This document shows, piece after piece, positions 54,401 through 62,408 of a DNA stretch of 64,000 bases. Under the pieces are notes generated by a model. The model did no database searches. It was not told the origin of the DNA and saw only the letters and a list, made by a program, of their open reading frames with translations. This DNA is from Bacteroidales bacterium (GTDB taxonomy: Bacteria; Bacteroidota; Bacteroidia; Bacteroidales; UBA932): NCBI GenBank assembly GCA_017626355.1, contig JAGAIY010000006.1:1-64000 (forward strand), in the 5' to 3' direction. Within the stretch, counting starts at the first letter, position 1, and each line of letters begins with the position of its first letter. The translations under genes were made by a program, and so were the position numbers.

Positions 54401-54561
54401 TGGAACTGCTGATTCAAACTGTTCTCAAGCGAGTCGAGGCGGTTCTCGATATCGTCGAACTTATCCCAGATAGCCTTGTCATCATAGCATGATGTCAGCA
54501 TTGGAAGAACAGCGACAGCAAGGACTGCAACCTTGACAAAGATGTTCGTTAATGTTTTCAT
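51475..54561 (-). CDS. DUF4988/PL29 N-terminal-like large lipoprotein
   Basis: 1028 aa. Signal peptide with lipobox LTSC, Cys25 lipidated, followed by YDDKAIWDKFDDIENRLDSLE, a coiled-coil stalk typical of the DUF4988 (PL29 N-terminal) family in Bacteroidales. From about residue 85 the segments FTVLPDGTDYS and KCWATYDENGKLIALTND are also typical. The rest (about 300-1000) is beta-rich, repeat-like (YVFWAIPA, TYVSWVVPAQ, YWVG phrases recur), resembling FN3/Ig-like modules. No catalytic residues were recognised. Last of the five-gene operon starting at 60626; 27 nt after the barrel gene. Confidence 0.82.
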   Translation of the reverse strand: MKTLTNIFVKVAVLAVAVLPMLTSCYDDKAIWDKFDDIENRLDSLENSLNQQFQALNTLISTVDSKTTVTSCDKNADGSYDVTLSNGAKFTVLPDGTDYSALVSVVTVNGVKCWATYDENGKLIALTNDAGEPVPVVPVVDNYRTKVEVLVEDGVYYLVIDGVRYKTGYDTEDLVQVFSSCTPLEDASGNVYAMQFTFGEGMTVTVALDGYNGVIFKLPNALSSSVVSEYFVAKGATETLLLDMTGVVDYIMQIPDGWRVDERVDEYTGETYIDITAPTADAITNGYAVDGGDLKVVAVVEGGKAAVSRLALSTEAFKVFDVNGSKAVLTPYTGVQKYVYGVCMKSEYDEAALLTKIEEILKTTGDLPAGFATADGPVNANHTDTFGGTLSSNIEYVFWAIPALYTEKGNGGFYVKEGNFKTYTFSNITVKFEKTTPALLDAEIEVTFNGVSKIYGGTVVKNEDTYTEIVRLINNGALTAVTAPQSYKGAASAFPTAEANAAVEFAPGTTYVSWVVPAQDGKTNYTVNDIVATEFTTNTITSGSSLKVTFGDVKAEMNKISIPVSSEGAEMLYYVYMSKSDGDRIANVDNDTKAELILENASCVAVKGSQATATVEKVTPKTTMWLYAVAVDKNGKYGTVNSVSATTGELSYNNLTVAVNEVEVSSDFATFKIEVTGGEAEEIIYWVGKSNDDFWVNPKYLGGAKEVAQQYLALYPEDANIVKCMSRHGAVADDGTLKVTGLERSSEYIMVAVARDKNGLSSQVGYKMVITLAANLGNIVREGSAEWNAAKETVKVDWIKEKFFKGNEYPRYTFNFSCPTDMTAFILCGSDEYFTEDPKFEEVEARMIEIESVADRKRTSSPTLYDENGDWLYEPDWYDCKGEKHSGGMAVAGDYYAHGNPHNGYVTYLAQGTCDENCPNYQSSLADIQKRLNIDYYIEKFSGYWAMENDEAAINKAAQELLEFYRPFLEDKKPIIFENTGAALEITQPYGIGADQTGQIVDDVFVVLKDKNGNYYEPMKFEVPPYFK

Positions 54562-54588
54562 ATAATACGGTTTTAAGTATAGTTTTCA

Positions 54589-56235
54589 TCAGAATGAAGC
54601 GGTGAGAGTCAGGTTGGCTCCTGTATAAGCAGGAATCTCGCGGCATACACCTCCCGAGCATATGAAGCCTGCCCTGTAGCGGCCATAGCCGGCTGCAACT
54701 CTGAGGTGATTCATAGCGAAGCTTACTCCTCCGTTGTAGTAGTGGACTTTCGAGTCTCCATGATTGTACATGTCGCTGACGAACACGCTCCAGTGCGGTG
54801 CGAAGTTCACTTCTATGAGTCCTGCCATCCAATCCTTCTGGTCGTCCTTGGAAGCAAGATACTGGAGTTCCATTCTTGTCGAGAACTTCGGAGTGAACTT
54901 GTAGAGGAGATCTGCTACAACAATATGTGAAAGACCGATATAAACTCCGTTGTTCTCATGTCGCTTGTTATAGTTCTGCATCGAGTAGAGGAGGGTAGAC
55001 TTGAATTTCTTTGTCCACTGCTTTTCTATATCGACGCTGAAATCCCTGAACAGGAGTTCGCTTGGAGTGTCATCTGCGCCTTTGAGAGAGTAGTAGGTCG
55101 CGAAGTTCGCATGAATCTTCATTCCTCTCTTTCCACCTATCTTTGTTCCGCGTCTGAAATTGTAGAAGGCATCGATCTGACCTCCTATCTCTCCTGACTT
55201 GTTTATCTTGTCACCGACTTCAGGACTGTACGGGTTCAGGGTGGTAAGCATGTATGTGTACTGTGTTGACATTGCCGGCCTGTATGAAAGGATATTGTTC
55301 ACAGGATTGTCGGTACCCAGCATGCTGTAAGTGGTGAGCCTCTGTGTCATATGCTTCATCCTTCTTCCGGTCATGGTCACTCCGAGACCTCTTCCGTTGT
55401 ATCCCAACTCGATGAGCTGGGCATTGCCGTCTGCAGGAGGATTGAACGGATTGACCATCTGCTTGCCTGCGTCTACATATTCTCCTTTGGCGAAGAAACC
55501 GTCATAGCCGAAGTTCACTCTTCCAGACCATCCGAGAATGTTGGGAGAGTATCCTCTTTCAACCAGATAATCATCGCTGATCGCTTCATGCTTGTTCAGT
55601 ACAGATCCTTCCAATGCGAGAGAAACGGCATTCATTGAGAATATGTCGGAAAGCGAGATGCTCAGGTCTGCTCCTGCGACATTGACCTTTGTAAGACCGA
55701 AACCGAAGAACTCTCCGTTGTCATTGCCTGTACCGAGTCTCGGGATGCCCCAGAGCACTTTCACAGCCACATAATCCTTGAAGTTATATGTGGCTCTGGC
55801 TCCTACGATGGCATTGTTCAGACCGAGGGTCCTGTCTTCCCAGCTTCTGAAAAGAAGTCCGCTGCCGAACTGATCGTAGAATGAACCGACTGTCACTGAA
55901 TATGAATCATCGCGCCAGTTCACATACAGATTGCTCAGAGTCATCTTCTTCAGGTTGGTAGGGTATCCTACAAGGTAGGGGAAATATCCCTCAATCTGTG
56001 TTCCGGCAGAAAATCTGCCGTTGTAGTAGTCTACCTTGAGGTAATTGTTGCTGGCATAGATCCCGTCCTCTCCAAGCTGTGGCTGGTTTGCAGGTATGAA
56101 GTTGTTCGCCTCATCCTCTACATAGAAATGATTGGTCGATTCGAGGCTTGCAGATACATAGCCTTTCTCCTGTGCCATGGTCATGACACAGGAGAAAGCC
56201 ATTGCTGCAATAGTTGTAATTACAGTCTTTTTCAT
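54589..56235 (-). CDS. DUF6029-like outer-membrane beta-barrel protein
   Basis: 548 aa. Signal peptide to about 21 (MTMAQ). Alternating strands with aromatic girdles (GRFSAGTQIEGYFPYL; GSFYDQFGSGLLFRSWEDR) and a terminal strand ending in SF, as expected for an outer-membrane barrel. GSFYDQFGSGLL is characteristic of DUF6029-like proteins as I remember them. Usually found with TlpA and Omp28 genes, as here (20 nt after tlpA-like, 27 nt before the DUF4988 gene). Confidence 0.7.
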   Translation of the reverse strand: MKKTVITTIAAMAFSCVMTMAQEKGYVSASLESTNHFYVEDEANNFIPANQPQLGEDGIYASNNYLKVDYYNGRFSAGTQIEGYFPYLVGYPTNLKKMTLSNLYVNWRDDSYSVTVGSFYDQFGSGLLFRSWEDRTLGLNNAIVGARATYNFKDYVAVKVLWGIPRLGTGNDNGEFFGFGLTKVNVAGADLSISLSDIFSMNAVSLALEGSVLNKHEAISDDYLVERGYSPNILGWSGRVNFGYDGFFAKGEYVDAGKQMVNPFNPPADGNAQLIELGYNGRGLGVTMTGRRMKHMTQRLTTYSMLGTDNPVNNILSYRPAMSTQYTYMLTTLNPYSPEVGDKINKSGEIGGQIDAFYNFRRGTKIGGKRGMKIHANFATYYSLKGADDTPSELLFRDFSVDIEKQWTKKFKSTLLYSMQNYNKRHENNGVYIGLSHIVVADLLYKFTPKFSTRMELQYLASKDDQKDWMAGLIEVNFAPHWSVFVSDMYNHGDSKVHYYNGGVSFAMNHLRVAAGYGRYRAGFICSGGVCREIPAYTGANLTLTASF

Positions 56236-56255
56236 CAGGTTATGTTCTGACTCCG

Positions 56256-56750
56256 TTATTTCTTCTTCTTCTGGGATTTCTTTATCGCTTCAAACAGTTC
56301 GAGTTCATTGCCCGGAACATATGAAGTGTGTGAATATACTATCTTACCATTTGCATCGACAACGAATACATGCGGTACCACAGATACATTCATTGCTCTC
56401 ATGAAGTCCTGATTCTTGTCGAAAAGCAGAGTGTATTCCTCTCCCCAGCCTCTTCCTTCAGCAAAAGACTTCGCTTTTGCAAGAAGTCTGCTGTCGTCTG
56501 TCGATACGGCTACTACTCTGAAGTCTGCTTCTTCAAGCCAGTCAGGAAGCGCATCGTAGACAGCATCAAGCTCGCGGATGCAAGGCTTGCATGAAGTCGA
56601 CCAGAATGAGATTATCATAGGAGTCCCTTCCTTGAGAAGTTCCTTTGTGTTGAATGACTCACCCTTTGAATCCTCTACTGTAACAGACGGAACCTGCGCC
56701 GCTGCTGCTGCAGAAATCAGGATGGCCAGACATAAAATCAGTCTTTTCAT
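56256..56750 (-). CDS. TlpA-like periplasmic thioredoxin
   Basis: 164 aa from the ATG at 56750 (the further ATG at 56792 would overlap the upstream gene). Signal peptide to about 18 (AAAAAQV). Thioredoxin fold with CxxC at 54-57 in STSCKPC and a cis-Pro segment VVPHVFV. Reduces or oxidises thiols in the periplasm. The C-terminus is lysine-rich (KKKK). 13 nt after the Omp28-like gene, and directly upstream of the barrel gene. Confidence 0.9.
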   Translation of the reverse strand: MKRLILCLAILISAAAAAQVPSVTVEDSKGESFNTKELLKEGTPMIISFWSTSCKPCIRELDAVYDALPDWLEEADFRVVAVSTDDSRLLAKAKSFAEGRGWGEEYTLLFDKNQDFMRAMNVSVVPHVFVVDANGKIVYSHTSYVPGNELELFEAIKKSQKKKK

Positions 56751-56763
56751 GATATTTCTTTTT

Positions 56764-57873
56764 TTATTTGTAGTCGAATGGAGTAGGTGCATCTACAGCG
56801 CAGTCAACTACATTGTTTACTGAATATTTTCCGTCAGCGTTCTTAGCGCATACGAATATCGCCATATGCATGTTCTCGACCTTCCATGCTTTCTTGGTCT
56901 TGAGGAGGAAAGTCTTCTCCGCAGTCTTGCCTGCTTCTATCCTACCGAGCTCATATCCAATCCAGCTGTTGCCGTTCTTTGAATCCGCAACGCGTACGCA
57001 GTTGTTGTGAGTGTCGTAATCATGCTCCTTGTCTGCGTTCTTGATACCTGCATAATCGGACTGCTGGCCATAGATGTCATCTTCGAGAAGCCATGCTCCC
57101 ACTGTATATTCTCCGCTTTCAGCTGCCTTTACCGATACTCTCACGATAAGCTGGTCATCATGCATCTTAGGGTTGGCTGAAATACCTGCCTTAGGGGTCT
57201 CTGCATATCTCTTGCTGATGACTTCGATGAGGTTGTCGACTTTAGTGTAGTCGGCATATCCTATAGCCATGTCTACTGCAAGGTATGGATATCCCTGGCC
57301 TCCGAATGCACCGGCAGCAGGATTTGCAATGTATGCCGGGTCATTGTTGTTATATGAGTGGCATGCCGCTATAACTACATCATTCCTGAGGTCTCCCTTG
57401 TCAAAGGCTGTATTCATGGCCTGAACCATGAGAGGGCAGTATCCGCAGCCTGTTCCTGTGAACTGGGTGAGGAACACCTTCTTTGCAAATGATGTGTTTG
57501 AAGGCTGAGGGTCAGCTGCTACGCCGGGAACATCTGCATTGACAGCCTGGATTGTGATCTGCTGTGAATTGAAGGTCTTGTAAGCTGCCCAGAGTTTGTA
57601 GGTTCCTTCCTCAGTGGCAGTGAACTTGAAGTCCGGGACAATGATCTCGTTCATGTCACCGTCAAAGAAAGTTACGCCTTCCTTGACAACTGTTCCGTCA
57701 TCTGTGACAACGGTCAGTGTCGACGCGTCTGTTCCGTCACATTTGATCACATCCTTGTCGCATTTGAGAGTAATGCCGGTTGCAGTGACTGTATTGTCCG
57801 GTTTAGTCTCTTCGCAGGAGATAAGCATCACTGCTGCTGCGAGCAGTGATGCGAATGATAATATCTTCTTCAT
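56764..57873 (-). CDS. Omp28-related lipoprotein with thioredoxin-like domain
   Basis: 369 aa. Lipobox LISC, Cys20 lipidated. Residues about 30-112 form an Ig-like domain (ATGITLKCDKD pattern). Then a thioredoxin-like domain with FTGTGCGYCPL (CxxC at 143-146) and a GYPYLAVD cis-Pro loop, and a C-terminal beta domain. Omp28-related proteins are outer-membrane lipoproteins of Bacteroidales; the CxxC suggests redox work with the neighbouring TlpA-like protein. ATG overlaps the previous stop by one base. Confidence 0.78.
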   Translation of the reverse strand: MKKILSFASLLAAAVMLISCEETKPDNTVTATGITLKCDKDVIKCDGTDASTLTVVTDDGTVVKEGVTFFDGDMNEIIVPDFKFTATEEGTYKLWAAYKTFNSQQITIQAVNADVPGVAADPQPSNTSFAKKVFLTQFTGTGCGYCPLMVQAMNTAFDKGDLRNDVVIAACHSYNNNDPAYIANPAAGAFGGQGYPYLAVDMAIGYADYTKVDNLIEVISKRYAETPKAGISANPKMHDDQLIVRVSVKAAESGEYTVGAWLLEDDIYGQQSDYAGIKNADKEHDYDTHNNCVRVADSKNGNSWIGYELGRIEAGKTAEKTFLLKTKKAWKVENMHMAIFVCAKNADGKYSVNNVVDCAVDAPTPFDYK

Positions 57874-60626
57874 CAGTTATTCTTGTTCTGTCTGTTCTTA
57901 AGAATCTTTCCGAACTTCTCAAGGTTCTGCTCGACCATCTTGCCTGTAGTCACGGTCACGTTCTTGATTTCCTTCTCAACTGGAGCGGCGAATCTTGTAA
58001 GTGACTTGTAGCTGAATTCAGGCATATCGCCTGCAGGCTTGTTGTATCTTGCATTTGCTGACTTGGCCATCTTGGCAGCTGATCTTGTTCCGTCCCAGCC
58101 TCTTGTGAGTACGATTTCTGAAACGGTGTATACTGAACCAGGAGCGAAGCCTGAGAGGCTTGTGTTGTCCATACCGATAAGTGTAGGATACCACTTGCCG
58201 CCGTTCTGGTCAGTGAGAGCCTTGATTGTGAGGGTGTTGCCGTCCTCAGAAAGCTCTACAGGGAAGGTAAGAGGCACGTATTCGTCAGCTGTATATGTCT
58301 GGTAGTACATGAGGTTTCCTTCCTGTGCTGTTCTGTCAGGGTTGTAAGCCACGAGGTAGTAAGGGATCGATGTGTATGATACAGGAGGCATGTAGTACAT
58401 GTCAGCTGTGATCGAAAGCTTGTCGCCCTCTGAAACCTCAAGGTAGAGCTTAGGACCGAAGTCTGAGAACATAGACCTCTCGTCTACACCATTGTATGTT
58501 CTGCTCACGAAGAGATCCCATGGGTTGTAGTAGTGGAGACGGTCATACTGATCCTTGTCGATCCATCCTTCCATAAGGAGGCTGTTCTGGTACTCGACCC
58601 TGTTCTTGTTGTACTCTGCAGCTGCGGTCTTGAATCTGTCGAAGCATCCGTCAGTCTGAGCCTTGTCAAAACCTACGGCCTCCCTGTAGATTGTGTAGAC
58701 CGAGTCAGGAAGCGATGCAGGGTAGTGCTCACCCTCGATGATACCTCCTGAAAGCGAAACCTTGTTGGAATGTGTAGAACGGTTGCCGTCTGTATCCAAT
58801 ACGGTTGCTGTAGCTGTCCAGTCACCCTTGAGGGTCTGGAAGAGGTCAGACTTCACGTAAGGCTTGTAGTCTCTGTACGGAGTTGTGCAGTCCGCAACGG
58901 CAGGGCACTCAGTGATGTCCTTGTAGTTGAAGTTGTTAGGTGTGTTTTCATCGTTGAATCCGGCAACTGCAAGACGTGTTGTCTCACCGTCGATTGTAGG
59001 AATCTTGATGGTGTAACCCTCTGCAGAGTTGATCATTGCGATTTCCTCAGCTGAGAAAGGCTGGCTCTGTGCGAGTGTGAAGTATGAGCTTCCGCCGTTT
59101 ACAGCGAGGATGAAGTCCTTCTTGTAGTTCGCACCGTAGTAGCATTTCTTTACAGGACCGCGGGTAGGGTCGTTCCATGTCGTACACTTGATGTTGAATG
59201 CAGCAAGGAACGGGCTGCTTTCGTCTGGAAGAGCTGTAACAATGATTTCAGGTGCTTCCTTTGTCTTCTCTAGTGTATGGAATGTATATCTCTGGAAACT
59301 CTGCTTTGAACCATATTCGTCGCCCATTGCAGTCACGAGTACATGGATGTCGCTGTCAGAAGGAACCATACCTTCATAGAAGATGTCTCCGTCAAGCTGG
59401 AACTCTGTTGTACCGGCTGACACTCCTGTTCCGAAATTGAACATAGAGAAATATGATGTGATCGCCCACTGGAGATATTCCTCGTTGTTGTCGCAGAGCT
59501 CGAGCATCTGGTTGAGAGCTGCGTCATCGAAGATACCGAAAGCGAACTGATATACATTGTCATCAGGGGTGATCACCACAGTCGCATCGACAGGTGTGAT
59601 GTCAACAGCCTCGATCTTCACTCCGCCGTCAAGGACTTCAGGAACCTTTACTCTGAAGGTCTTTCTCTGGAAAGCACCTGTCCAGTACTGGTCTATGTCG
59701 TTCTTTACATCAACCTCGATGAGATTCATGCTCCTTGTCACTCCATAATGTCCCCAATATGCTTCCGAGTCGAGACAAGGGAGATAGTAGCCAGGCTGCC
59801 ATCCTGCAGGGAAATCGAAACCGTTCACCTGGTAGTTCTTGTCTGAAGGCCAGTCCTCCGGCTCCTCCATCCATTCGAACTCTCCGGCTACGAACACTAC
59901 AGGCTCGCCCGGAGATATAGGATTCCAGCGGAATGTCACATCGTTCTCATCCACAACACCGTCCTCGTTCATGTCAGCTCCAGCCTCCATCTCGTTTGTA
60001 GCATGCGAGAACTCAAGAACGGTGTCCTCCTTGAGGTAAGCTCCTGAGTTGTAGAGGAGTGTGAAGTAGTCGTCGTTTCCTCCGAGCTTAGTCTGGTAGT
60101 TGTACATCATGAGGTCACACTGGTTGTGACGGATGGCTGTGTTGCCGGTCTTTACAGACTTCGGAACGCTGACCTGCATCTTGTAGCCGTCATAATCAAC
60201 ACCCACAACAGTGAGAAGATTTGAAAATTCGAAATCCTCGGTAGTGAATTCGATCTCGAAGACTTCAGAATATTCCTCGGCACTCAGTTTGGCTGCAAGG
60301 TAGAGGTAATAGGTTGTGGACTCCTGAATATCGGCAGAAATCCTGAGTTCCTCATTCGGTACGAGAGTGACCTTCTTTCCCGATGCAAAAAGGATAGAAG
60401 GGTTGCTGATTGTTCTCTTGGAAGTTCCGATGCTGTATGCTGCTTCGTATTCTGCATCAACCTCGACTGTGAGGGTTACATATCCCGGACCAGCTTCCTT
60501 GAAAGTGACTTTGGCTGTACCTGGTTCAACCGGATCGATGTCATCAGGATCAGGACAACCTGTCAGAATTCCCATTGCCATTGCCAGAAGGGCGATGAAA
60601 CGGAATTTAAAGAGTGAATTTTTCAT
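57873..60626 (-). CDS. Large multidomain lipoprotein, unknown
   Basis: 917 aa from the ATG at 60626 (MKNSLFKFRFIAL); the frame opens 19 codons earlier but that lies near the promoter at 60681. Lipobox ILTGC, Cys24, then DPDD, an acidic sequence like a surface-export signal. Beta-rich FN3-like modules (e.g. YVTLTVEVDAEYEAAYSIGT near 55-75; VEAVDITPVDATVVITPDDN-type strands further on). No enzyme motif. First gene of the five-gene operon and target of its strong promoter. Confidence 0.7.
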   Translation of the reverse strand: MKNSLFKFRFIALLAMAMGILTGCPDPDDIDPVEPGTAKVTFKEAGPGYVTLTVEVDAEYEAAYSIGTSKRTISNPSILFASGKKVTLVPNEELRISADIQESTTYYLYLAAKLSAEEYSEVFEIEFTTEDFEFSNLLTVVGVDYDGYKMQVSVPKSVKTGNTAIRHNQCDLMMYNYQTKLGGNDDYFTLLYNSGAYLKEDTVLEFSHATNEMEAGADMNEDGVVDENDVTFRWNPISPGEPVVFVAGEFEWMEEPEDWPSDKNYQVNGFDFPAGWQPGYYLPCLDSEAYWGHYGVTRSMNLIEVDVKNDIDQYWTGAFQRKTFRVKVPEVLDGGVKIEAVDITPVDATVVITPDDNVYQFAFGIFDDAALNQMLELCDNNEEYLQWAITSYFSMFNFGTGVSAGTTEFQLDGDIFYEGMVPSDSDIHVLVTAMGDEYGSKQSFQRYTFHTLEKTKEAPEIIVTALPDESSPFLAAFNIKCTTWNDPTRGPVKKCYYGANYKKDFILAVNGGSSYFTLAQSQPFSAEEIAMINSAEGYTIKIPTIDGETTRLAVAGFNDENTPNNFNYKDITECPAVADCTTPYRDYKPYVKSDLFQTLKGDWTATATVLDTDGNRSTHSNKVSLSGGIIEGEHYPASLPDSVYTIYREAVGFDKAQTDGCFDRFKTAAAEYNKNRVEYQNSLLMEGWIDKDQYDRLHYYNPWDLFVSRTYNGVDERSMFSDFGPKLYLEVSEGDKLSITADMYYMPPVSYTSIPYYLVAYNPDRTAQEGNLMYYQTYTADEYVPLTFPVELSEDGNTLTIKALTDQNGGKWYPTLIGMDNTSLSGFAPGSVYTVSEIVLTRGWDGTRSAAKMAKSANARYNKPAGDMPEFSYKSLTRFAAPVEKEIKNVTVTTGKMVEQNLEKFGKILKNRQNKNN

Positions 60627-60680
60627 CTGTTGTGTGTTATTTGTGTGTAATGGTTTTGTCTGTTTATGCCCAAACAAGCG

Positions 60681-60711
60681 CAAAGATAAACTTTTTTTAT
60701 GGGTTATACAA
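60681..60711 (-). promoter_or_regulatory. Promoter of the five-gene exported operon
   Basis: Minus-strand TTG (60709-60711), 20-nt spacer, TATCTTTG (60681-60688), a consensus Bacteroidota promoter. About 54 nt before the ATG at 60626. The FadL-like gene ends at 60745, just upstream. Confidence 0.75.
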
Positions 60712-60744
60712 TTATTTGTTATGTGAATGTTGCTATATCAGCCG

Positions 60745-62382
60745 TCAGAATCTCCATCCGAGGGTAAGCAGAACCTTCCATAGCGACTGGTGGTTTCTGA
60801 TCTCCGGAGTAGGCGCAGAGACATATCCGTTCTCGTCAAAGATATAATCTGCATATGGCATGAAATACTCATCTGCGAGGAATGTCCTTCTTGCCGCGAT
60901 GTCGGCGAAGAATGAGCCCTTCGAGCTGTAGCCGAGACCTAACGAGGCATTCTGGGTGTACGCAGGAGTTATGCTGTCGCCCCATGAATCTCTTTTCTCG
61001 GCGCAACCTGAAATGTTGTATCCTGCCCTGATGGCGAATGCGCTGACCGGCTTCACTTCCAGACCTGCTCTGAGCGAATGGGCAGTGCCGAATCTGTCCT
61101 TGATGTCGGCGTTCACTTCCTCGAAGTAGTCCCTGTCGTAAGATGAACCGGTGAACCTCATGCCCCCGTAGTTGCACATCTCATAGTCGACGCTCAGGAC
61201 TCCAAGCGAACCGAAGGTATAGGCGACTCCGAGATTGGCCCTCATAGGTGAGCGGAGATTGTATCTGTTCTCTCCGTAAGGGCTTGAAGATGAGCCGTTG
61301 AAGCTGCTGTCGGAGAATATTGTCGATGCTGACAGGTCCCAGGTCTCGTTGATTGTCGTTACTGTAGGTGTCTGTATGGCTCCTCCTATCCTGAGGCCGG
61401 CCATAGGAGTGAGGATGAAGCCTAATTTTGCGAAGAAGCCTGTACCTGATGCGTTGTAGCCGTAGTTGTAGCGCATCTGGTCGAAGTATACTGTAGAACC
61501 GTCATCGAAGCCGATGCCGAAGTCAGACGGATCGACTGCCGCTTCCTTGAAATATTCGCTGTATCCGTATTCGAGGGCGTTGATGCCGAGGTTCACTCCG
61601 AGGTAAAGGAAGTCTGAGACGTTGGCACCTACGTTGAAGATGTAATCATATTTGCTGCCTGTGACCCTTCTTCCGTAAGACTGGTCAAGTGTGCCGCCAA
61701 GAGCTATTTCGTCGTAGCCGGTCTCAGGATTGTTGAATATGAGCTCACTTGCTCCGACAAACTGGTCGTCATAGCCGCCGAAAGTGGAGATCATGCCGCT
61801 CTGATAGCCTGCTACGGCCTTCCATGGCATGTAGTCGAAAGCATCCGATGCGCCAAGTTCTCTGCCGGTATATCCCATCTCGGTAGCCTCTGCCGCCATC
61901 TGTCCCATGAATGAAGTCGTGCTGTTCTGTCCTGCAGCATAGACATCCTCGTCCCATCCGGCAGTCTTTGAAAGGATAAAGCCGAACGTCAGGCTCTTGA
62001 GTCCGCTTTTTCTGCCTGTCTTCCAGTTGAAGGTGAGGCCGACTTCAGGCATCGCGAATCTCGTGATGCTGCTCTTCATCTGTTTCTGGAAATATGGAAG
62101 GTCACCGTTGTCGTATGGAGACACGCCTTGAGACGTAACTGTCGAGAAGGTCAGGGCCGGAGTTATTGCAAACTGCGAATAACCGGCGACAGCACTTCCC
62201 GCAGGATTGATGCTGACAGCACCGATGTCGCCTCCCAGGGCAGTGAATGCATTGCCCATCGCCACTGTCCTTGCCGATCCCTCGTAGTTGTTCTCGCTGA
62301 ATGTCAAGGCGTCATATGCAGTCTGACCGTATGCCGCAGCTGCAGATATCATCAGTAATATTGAAATTGCCGTCTTTCTCAT
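60745..62382 (-). CDS. OmpP1/FadL family outer-membrane transporter-like protein
   Basis: 545 aa. Signal peptide to about 20 (AAAAYGQ). The N-terminal ARTVAMGNAFTALGGDIGAVSINPAG segment resembles the plug region of the OmpP1/FadL/TodX family, hydrophobic substrate channels, followed by a barrel with terminal strand LTLGWRF. In Bacteroidota some are called hemin receptors, but no haem motif was recognised. 26 nt after the repeat lipoprotein gene, probably co-transcribed. Confidence 0.82.
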   Translation of the reverse strand: MRKTAISILLMISAAAAYGQTAYDALTFSENNYEGSARTVAMGNAFTALGGDIGAVSINPAGSAVAGYSQFAITPALTFSTVTSQGVSPYDNGDLPYFQKQMKSSITRFAMPEVGLTFNWKTGRKSGLKSLTFGFILSKTAGWDEDVYAAGQNSTTSFMGQMAAEATEMGYTGRELGASDAFDYMPWKAVAGYQSGMISTFGGYDDQFVGASELIFNNPETGYDEIALGGTLDQSYGRRVTGSKYDYIFNVGANVSDFLYLGVNLGINALEYGYSEYFKEAAVDPSDFGIGFDDGSTVYFDQMRYNYGYNASGTGFFAKLGFILTPMAGLRIGGAIQTPTVTTINETWDLSASTIFSDSSFNGSSSSPYGENRYNLRSPMRANLGVAYTFGSLGVLSVDYEMCNYGGMRFTGSSYDRDYFEEVNADIKDRFGTAHSLRAGLEVKPVSAFAIRAGYNISGCAEKRDSWGDSITPAYTQNASLGLGYSSKGSFFADIAARRTFLADEYFMPYADYIFDENGYVSAPTPEIRNHQSLWKVLLTLGWRF

Positions 62383-62408
62383 GTTTCTATATGATTGATT
62401 CGTTTTAC

